Source of the DNA: Streptomyces sp. A012304
GTDB taxonomy: Bacteria; Actinomycetota; Actinomycetes; Streptomycetales; Streptomycetaceae
Direction of reading: 5' to 3'
DNA length: 64,000 nt
Assembly: GCF_026008495.1 (NCBI RefSeq)
Contig: NZ_BQUN01000068.1
Location: forward strand, 139,926 to 203,925
Position numbers and translations under genes: made by a program. Under the pieces are notes generated by a model. The model was not told the origin of the DNA, made no database searches, and was given only the letters and a program-made list of their open reading frames with translations. Every line of letters begins with the position of its first letter. Positions within the stretch are counted from its first letter, which is position 1. Positions 59,213-64,000 of this stretch are shown one piece after another.

Positions 59213-60375
59213 CGGCGGACCGACTTCGCGATGCGTTCCGCGTCCCCCGCCACCTCGCGGAGCGTGCCGCTGATGGGGGTGGTGAAGCCGGTGAAGTACA
59301 GGCCGGGCGCGCTCTTCGGGGCGTTGCGGCCGTGGGTGACGGGCAGGCCGCGCTCGTCCAGGACGCCCAGGTGGCCGACCAGGCCCTCCAGGGCGCGGAC
59401 GTATCCGGTGGCGGCGACGACGGCGTCCGGGGAGATCCGGGTGCCGTCGGCGAGGACGACCTTGCCGCCCTCGAAGCCGTCGACGGCGGCCACGACCTCG
59501 ACCTTCCCCTTGCGCACCGCGTCGATCAGGCCGACGTCCTGCACCGGGATCGCCCCCTGCCGGGCCCGGGTGTAGAGGCCGGTGTCGGGGCGCGGCAGAC
59601 CGTGCGCGGACAGGTCGGGCAGGGTCAGCGCCATCACCCGGCAGATCCGGTCGACGAGGCCGACGGGCAGCCGGCGTACGAGGATGCCGCTGTACTGGGA
59701 GGGCCAGCCGACGGTCGAACGGCGCACGATGTGCGGGACCGTGCGCACGGCCAGCCGCACCCGCTCGGCGCCGCTCTCCACCAGGTCGACGGCGATCTCC
59801 GCGCCGGTGTTGCCGACGCCGACGACCAGCACGTCCCGGCCGGTGTACGGGGTGCCGTCGCGGTAGGCGGAGGCGTGGGCGAGGTCGCCGGTGTACGCCT
59901 CGCGGCCCGGCCAGTCCGGCAGGTGCGGGGTGTGGTTGTAGCCGGTGGCGACGACGACCGCCGCGCCGGTCAGCTCCCGGCCGCCGGAGGCGCGCAGCAG
60001 CCAGCCGGTGCCGTCGGGGGTGCGCTCGACGCGGGAGACCTCGACGCCGGTGACGATCTCCAGCTCGTGGTGTTCGGCGTACTTCTCCAGGTACCGGGCC
60101 ACGTCGTCGCGGGCCGGCCAGCGCCCGAACCGGCGCGGCATCTTCAGTCCGGGCAGGGCCGAGGTGCGCCGGGTGGTGTGCAGGTGCAGCCGGTCGTAGT
60201 GGCGCCGCCAGGACGCGCCGATCCGGTCGGCCTTCTCCACCACGACGGCGCGTATCCCCTGGGCGCGCAGCGCGTACGCGGTGGCCAGTCCGGCGGGGCC
60301 GCCGCCGACGACGTACACGGGGCGGTCGGCGGGGTTCGCGGGAGTGACGGGGCTGGGCGGTGCGGAGTCGGCCAT
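59200..60375 (-). CDS. Flavin-dependent monooxygenase-like NAD(P)/FAD oxidoreductase
   Basis: 391 residues from ATG 60375. Two dinucleotide folds: YVVGGGPAGLATAYALRAQG (FAD) and VLVVGVGNTGAEIAVDLVES (NADPH), with the linking ATGYNHTPHLPDW, as in YUCCA/CzcO-type proteins. A Baeyer-Villiger fingerprint (FxGxxxHxxxW) is not present. Substrate unknown. The acyl-CoA clusters on both sides are not obviously linked to it. Confidence 0.88.
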   Translation of the reverse strand: MADSAPPSPVTPANPADRPVYVVGGGPAGLATAYALRAQGIRAVVVEKADRIGASWRRHYDRLHLHTTRRTSALPGLKMPRRFGRWPARDDVARYLEKYAEHHELEIVTGVEVSRVERTPDGTGWLLRASGGRELTGAAVVVATGYNHTPHLPDWPGREAYTGDLAHASAYRDGTPYTGRDVLVVGVGNTGAEIAVDLVESGAERVRLAVRTVPHIVRRSTVGWPSQYSGILVRRLPVGLVDRICRVMALTLPDLSAHGLPRPDTGLYTRARQGAIPVQDVGLIDAVRKGKVEVVAAVDGFEGGKVVLADGTRISPDAVVAATGYVRALEGLVGHLGVLDERGLPVTHGRNAPKSAPGLYFTGFTTPISGTLREVAGDAERIAKSVRRHLA

Positions 60376-60628
60376 GAGCGCGAGCGTAATCACATGCGCG
60401 GTTGATGGGTCTCGGTCAAGACCGGAATTGGTTGCGGATCGATCACGCTTGGGGGAGGTGTGGGTAGGGCCGGTGACGTACCTCGCCTGAATGTGGACGA
60501 GTCGCGAGGTGGGAAGCCGCGACGCCGGGCCCGGGTGCGCTGGGGCCTGGAGTGGCGGGGCGGAGTGGCGGGGCGGCGTCGCGGGGGCGGCGTCGGTTCT
60601 TATGGCCTGGACTTCCCAGCCCGTGCCA

Positions 60629-60645
60629 TCTGACGTACCGTCAGA
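60629..60645. promoter_or_regulatory. Shared operator site 7 (TCTGACGTACCGTCAGA)
   Basis: TCTGAC-GTACC-GTCAGA, with perfect outer arms, ends three bases before the DoxX ATG (60649). This leaves no room for a normal ribosome site, so repression would be by direct block. Confidence 0.75.
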
Positions 60646-60648
60646 TCC

Positions 60649-61098
60649 ATGGATGCGCTCTGGCTCACCGGTGCGGAATGGCTCGCGGTGCTGCGGATCG
60701 GACTCGGTCTGTGGTGGCTGGAGAGCTGGCGGCACAAGGACAGGAAGGGCTGGTTCGAACGCGGCACCGGCATCGCGTGGGCGGCGGACGTGGCGGCCAA
60801 GCACCGCTGGAACGCCGTACGGTCCGGCTTCCAGGTGGTGGTGGCGCCCAGGCCGCGCGTGATGGCGTACGTGGTGGTCTACGCGGAGCTGGCGCTGGGC
60901 CTGGGGTTGATCGCCGGGTTCCTGACACCGGTCGCCCTGGTGGGCGGGCTGCTGCTGAACGGCCTGTACTTCACCCTCATGATCCACGACTGGGCGGAGC
61001 AGGGGCAGAACTCGATGATGGCGCTGATCTCGGTGGTCGCGCTCGGTGGGATGTCCTGGCAGACGTGGTCGCTGGACAGCGCGGTGGGGTGGTTCTGA
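60649..61098 (+). CDS. DoxX-family membrane protein
   Basis: 149 residues from ATG 60649. Four predicted helices, e.g. LAVLRIGLGLWWLESW, VVVYAELALGLGLIAGFLTP and SMMALISVVALGGMSWQTWS. The family includes subunits of thiosulfate:quinone oxidoreductase and redox-linked membrane proteins; actual role unknown. Probably co-transcribed with the DUF35 gene, whose start lies 88 bp downstream through a tandem duplication. Confidence 0.82.
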   Translation: MDALWLTGAEWLAVLRIGLGLWWLESWRHKDRKGWFERGTGIAWAADVAAKHRWNAVRSGFQVVVAPRPRVMAYVVVYAELALGLGLIAGFLTPVALVGGLLLNGLYFTLMIHDWAEQGQNSMMALISVVALGGMSWQTWSLDSAVGWF

Positions 61099-61108
61099 TG
61101 GGCGTGGC

Positions 61109-61196
61109 CGGGGGCGGGCGGTGTGCGAGGGGGCGGTCGCGATGACCACTGCCGGGGGCGGGCGGTGTGCGAGGGGGCGGTCGCGATGACCACCGC
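61109..61196 (+). repeat. 44-bp tandem duplication carrying the start of the DUF35 gene
   Basis: The unit GGCGGTGTGCGAGGGGGCGG then TCGCGATGACCAC occurs twice, with ATGACCAC at 61142 and 61186 (44 bp apart). The first ATG opens a 15-codon frame (MTTAGGGRCARGRSR) whose TGA overlaps the second ATG (ATGA), so the duplication made a coupled mini-ORF in front of the real start. Confidence 0.85.
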
Positions 61197-61620
61197 CGGG
61201 AGCGGGCGGTACGACCTCCCCGAGGCCGACGCCTTCACGCGCGCGTACTGGGACGCGGCCGCCGAGGGGCGGCTGCTGATCCGGCGCTGCGGGGCGTGCG
61301 CGCGGGCCCACCACTACCCGCGGGAGTTCTGCCCGTACTGCTGGAGCGAGGACGTGACCTGGGAGGCCGCGAGCGGGAGGGCCACGCTGTACACCTGGTC
61401 CGTCGTCCACCGCAACGATCTGCCGCCCTTCGCGGAGCGGACGCCGTACGTCGCCGCCGTCGTCGATCTGGAGGAGGGGCCGCGGATGGCGAGTGAGGTG
61501 GTCGGGGAGGTGGCGCCGGTGGCCGGGATGGAGCTGGTGGTGGACTTCCGGGAGGGGGTGCCGGTGTTCCGGGCGGCGGCCTCGGCGTCCTGGCAGGTCG
61601 TCCGGCTCGGCGGCGAATAG
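61186..61620 (+). CDS. DUF35 OB-fold protein with zinc ribbon (acyl-CoA-associated)
   Basis: 144 residues from ATG 61186, the second of two duplicated starts. Rubredoxin-like zinc ribbon CGACARAHHYPREFCPYC followed by an OB fold (ATLYTWSVVHRNDLPPFAER, VAGMELVVDFREGVPVF). Such proteins pair with thiolases, Ltp aldolases or ChsH-type hydratases in steroid and lipid catabolism. No such partner is present in the window. Linked to the operator at 60629. Confidence 0.85.
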   Translation: MTTAGSGRYDLPEADAFTRAYWDAAAEGRLLIRRCGACARAHHYPREFCPYCWSEDVTWEAASGRATLYTWSVVHRNDLPPFAERTPYVAAVVDLEEGPRMASEVVGEVAPVAGMELVVDFREGVPVFRAAASASWQVVRLGGE

Positions 61621-61708
61621 CTGGCCGGGGTCCTCCAGGATCCAGGCGCGCGGGACGAGCGCGGCGAGGCCGCCGTCGGAGACGGCCGTCGCGCGGAAGG
61701 TGTCGGCG

Positions 61709-62473
61709 TCAGCGCTCCAGCCGCAGTGCCAGCCCGTCCAGGACGACGTCCAGGCCGAAGGTGAACTTGGCGTCGCGCAGTGCGGCCGGGTCGGCGGTGG
61801 CGGGGGTGATGTCGGCGTAGGCGGTCCTGAGGTGGTCGTGGCCGGCGGCGGCCTCCTGGGCGGCGGGCGCCAGACGGGCGATGAACTCGGCCTCGGTCTC
61901 GCCGGAGCGGGCGACGGTGAGGAGCCAGGCGGCTTCCGTGGTGCTGATGCCGATGACATAGCCGAGCACCGTCTCGATGGAACGCTCCGGCTCCGGGAAG
62001 CCGGCGCCCGTGAACAGGGCGGCCAGCCGCTCGCTGAACGACATCAGGTTCGGGCCGAGGTAGACCAGCCCCGCCTGGCCGAGGACCGAGGACAGCCACG
62101 GGTGGCGCAGGACCGTCGCCCGGAAGGAGGCGGCGGCCTCGGTGACCGCGGTCCGCCAGTCGGCGCTGTCGGCGGGCGGCACGTGGATCTCGGCGGCGAC
62201 GGCGTCCACGGCCAGCTCCATCAGCTCGTCCTTGGTGGCGACGTGCCGGTAGAGGGAGGCCGCCCCGGCGTTCAGACGGGCGGCGAGCTTGCGCATGCTC
62301 AGGGCGTCGACACCGTCCGCGTCCGCCATCGCGATCGCCTCGCGCACGATCGCCTCCCGGCTCAGCGTGGGCTGCTCGGGCTCACGCCGCTGACGCGCCC
62401 AGACGGACGGGACGGGCTTCTCGTTCTGCTTCTGGTTCTTCTCGCTCTGCTTCTGGTTCGTCTTCGCGGCCAT
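61709..62473 (-). CDS. TetR-family regulator with TetR_C-type domain
   Basis: 254 residues from ATG 62473. Unusual Lys/Gln-rich N-terminal extension (TNQKQSEKNQKQNEKPVPS), then HTH: REAIVREAIAMADADGVDAL and MRKLAARLNAGAASLYRHVA. C-terminal TetR_C-like drug-binding domain. Divergent from the DHA2 transporter, with a large dyad over the transporter promoter, so it is the likely local repressor. Its site is unlike nCTGAC-N6-TCAGn, so it is probably not the regulator of the shared-operator set. Confidence 0.92.
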   Translation of the reverse strand: MAAKTNQKQSEKNQKQNEKPVPSVWARQRREPEQPTLSREAIVREAIAMADADGVDALSMRKLAARLNAGAASLYRHVATKDELMELAVDAVAAEIHVPPADSADWRTAVTEAAASFRATVLRHPWLSSVLGQAGLVYLGPNLMSFSERLAALFTGAGFPEPERSIETVLGYVIGISTTEAAWLLTVARSGETEAEFIARLAPAAQEAAAGHDHLRTAYADITPATADPAALRDAKFTFGLDVVLDGLALRLER

Positions 62474-62623
62474 GGGCTGCGGCTCCCTCGGTCGTGGTGG
62501 CTCGTGAACGGTTGTCGTGCGCGTGAGCGGCGTCGTGGCGCGTACGTGGTCGGCGTGTGGCGGGTACGCGGCCGGCGTCGTCGCTGCGTACGTCGTTCGC
62601 GTCCAGCGTACAGAGTTCTGGGC

Positions 62624-62661
62624 TTGCGAACAGTGTTCCGTCGTGCGTACAGTGTTCGCAA
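62624..62661. promoter_or_regulatory. TetR operator overlapping the MFS promoter
   Basis: Outer arms TTGCGAACA (62624-62632) and TGTTCGCAA (62653-62661) are perfect complements; an inner dyad GAACA-G-TGTTC (62628-62638) lies in the left half. The promoter of the transporter lies exactly inside: -35 TTGCGA (62624-62629), 18-bp spacer, -10 TACAGT (62648-62653). Binding should block it completely. Confidence 0.65.
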
Positions 62662-62720
62662 CGAAGGAACGGCGTACGCAACGCCGTCCGGGAGTGCAGT
62701 CGGGAGTGAAGGGGAGTCCC

Positions 62721-64000
62721 ATGGAAAGCCGCACGGAAGTCCGCGCCGAGGGTGTGAGCCGCGATCCGCGGCGCTGGTGGATCCTGATCGTGCTGTGCCT
62801 GAGCACGCTCGTGCTGGTCGTCGACAGCATGGCGCTGACCGTCGCGGTGCCCTCGATGACCGAGGACCTCGGGGCGAGCGCCCAGGACACCCAGTGGATC
62901 CTGGACTCCTACATCCTGGTCTTCGCCGGCCTGCTGCTCACCTCCGGCAGCCTCGGTGACCGCTTCGGCCGCCGCAAGGTGATGCTGATAGGCCTCCTGC
63001 TCTTCGGCGCGGCCTCACTGGCGGCGACCTTCTGCGACAACCCTGCCGAGGTGATCGCCGTCCGCGTCGCGATGGGCGTCGGCGGTGCGCTGATCATGCC
63101 GTCCACCCTCTCCATCCTCATCACGGTCTTCGACGAGGACGAGCGCGGCAAGGCGATGGCGGCCTGGGGTTCGGTGTCCATGCTCGGACTGGTCGGCAGC
63201 CCGGTGCTCGGCGGTGTCCTGATCGACCACTTCTCCTGGCAGTCGATCTTCCTGATCAACGTCCCGGTCGTCGCGCTCGCCCTGCTCGCCGGCGTCCTGC
63301 TGATGCCCGAGTCCAAGGCCCCCTGGCAGAAGCCCGACCCGCTGGGCGCGGTGCTGTCCGCGGCCGGTATGACCGCCCTGGTCTGGTGGATCATCGAGCT
63401 TCCGCAGCACGGCGCCTTCGGCGGCCGTTCCGCCGTCAGCCTCACCGTCGCCGTCGTCTCCCTCGTCGGGTTCGTGATCTGGGAGAACGTCACCAGCTCC
63501 CCGATGGTCCCGCTGGTGCTGTTCAAGCACCGCAACTTCAGCGGCGGTTCGCTCTCCCTGGCCCTGGTGCAGATCGGCAACGGCGGCCTGCTGCTGGTCC
63601 TCACCCAGTACCTCCAGTTCGTCCTCGGCTACTCCGCCATCGAGGCCGGCCTGGCCTTCCTGCCCCTGGCGATCACCGCCCTCGTCGGCAACGGCGCCGG
63701 CGTCAAGCTCGCCGCGAAGATCGGCAACCGCTTCGTCATCCTGACCGGCATGCTGCTGATGGTGGCCTCCTTCGCCCTGCTGACCACCGTCACCGCCGAC
63801 AGCGGCTTCACCGTCCCGGCCATCGCCCTCGGCCTGCTCGGCCTGGGCGCCGGCCTCGCGATGCCGGCCGCCGTCGCCGCCCTGATGGGCACCATCCCCG
63901 AGGACAAGGCGGGCGTCGGCTCGGCCCTGAACGACACCATCCAGCAGGCCGGCACCGCCCTCGGCATCGCGATCCTCGGTTCCCTGCTGAGCAGCGGCTA
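62721..64000 (+). CDS. MFS drug:H+ antiporter, DHA2 (14-TMS) type, truncated by window end
   Basis: 427 residues visible from ATG 62721 (AGGGGA upstream); the frame is still open at the end. Motif D1-like LVLVVDSMALTVAVPSMTED and motif A GSLGDRFGRRKVMLIGLLLF mark a QacA/EmrB-type pump; motif C-like LGLVGSPVLGGVLIDHFSWQ follows. Exports drugs or cationic compounds. Regulated by the divergent TetR protein. The C-terminal helices lie outside the window. Confidence 0.92.
   Translation, partial: MESRTEVRAEGVSRDPRRWWILIVLCLSTLVLVVDSMALTVAVPSMTEDLGASAQDTQWILDSYILVFAGLLLTSGSLGDRFGRRKVMLIGLLLFGAASLAATFCDNPAEVIAVRVAMGVGGALIMPSTLSILITVFDEDERGKAMAAWGSVSMLGLVGSPVLGGVLIDHFSWQSIFLINVPVVALALLAGVLLMPESKAPWQKPDPLGAVLSAAGMTALVWWIIELPQHGAFGGRSAVSLTVAVVSLVGFVIWENVTSSPMVPLVLFKHRNFSGGSLSLALVQIGNGGLLLVLTQYLQFVLGYSAIEAGLAFLPLAITALVGNGAGVKLAAKIGNRFVILTGMLLMVASFALLTTVTADSGFTVPAIALGLLGLGAGLAMPAAVAALMGTIPEDKAGVGSALNDTIQQAGTALGIAILGSLLSSG

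Noticed and set aside
1..64000. tRNA, rRNA and CRISPR arrays
   Set aside because: No cloverleaf, rRNA-like block, or regularly spaced 24-40 bp repeats with unique spacers were seen; the tandem repeats found have no spacers.

Overview
The window is chromosomal DNA from a Streptomyces species or a very close relative. GC content is very high, third codon positions are almost all G/C, GTG starts are common, and stop/start overlaps (ATGA, GTGA) link the operons. TTA codons are nearly absent; I found one, in the hydrolase at 22.7 kb. The order citrate synthase 2 / pdxH / SIS protein / dmdR1-type iron regulator / SCO4402-type protein / purU / ECF sigma / STAS matches what I recall of the S. coelicolor SCO4380-SCO4412 region (memory, not checked). 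I see no tRNA, rRNA, CRISPR array, phage or intact IS element.

Left part (1-16.6 kb). A FemAB-type gene enters from the left edge, followed by an EamA transporter. Next is a tightly coupled seven-gene operon (2348-12699): DinB/MDMPI-fold protein, AtuA-like protein, acyl-CoA carboxylase beta and alpha, acyl-CoA dehydrogenase, 4-coumarate-type CoA ligase and enoyl-CoA hydratase, ending in its own TetR regulator. It resembles the acyclic-terpene/branched-acid (Atu/Liu) pathways, and a 14-bp palindrome lies in front of it. Then come pdxH, citrate synthase 2 and a 2-oxoglutarate/Fe(II) dioxygenase. The dioxygenase is preceded by what reads as a complete leader-peptide attenuator, and upstream of that by a structured minus-strand RNA with its own promoter and terminator.

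Middle part (16.9-45.4 kb). This is mostly regulation and housekeeping: LysR/RidA, an acetyltransferase, a PAS-GAF sensor, a SIS protein, the DtxR-family iron regulator, an alpha/beta hydrolase with Ala at the nucleophile position, a Prim-Pol-domain protein and an NsdA-like regulator. It continues with a Pro-rich membrane protein carrying ATQYIPP repeats, a substrate-binding lipoprotein, purU, an ECF sigma factor with a zinc-finger anti-sigma fused to an MDMPI-like domain, STAS and HATPase switch proteins, an EF-hand protein, two IPT/TIG-repeat proteins and a secreted beta-helix protein.

Right part (34.6-64 kb, interleaved with the middle). This holds a dispersed acyl-CoA catabolic set: CoA ligase, amidohydrolase, three acyl-CoA dehydrogenases, cyclase-family protein, SDR, Zn-dehydrogenase, flavin reductase, enoyl-CoA hydratase, NDP-forming acyl-CoA synthetase, DoxX and a DUF35 zinc-ribbon/OB protein. 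Five promoter regions among these genes share one inverted repeat, nCTGACG-N4-GTCAGn (seven copies). I read this as an undescribed regulon whose regulator is not obviously in the window. The right edge is a TetR/MFS efflux pair with an operator over the MFS promoter. A recurring oddity is short tandem duplication of gene ends including the stop codon, seen at five loci, plus a duplicated gene start at 61.1 kb.
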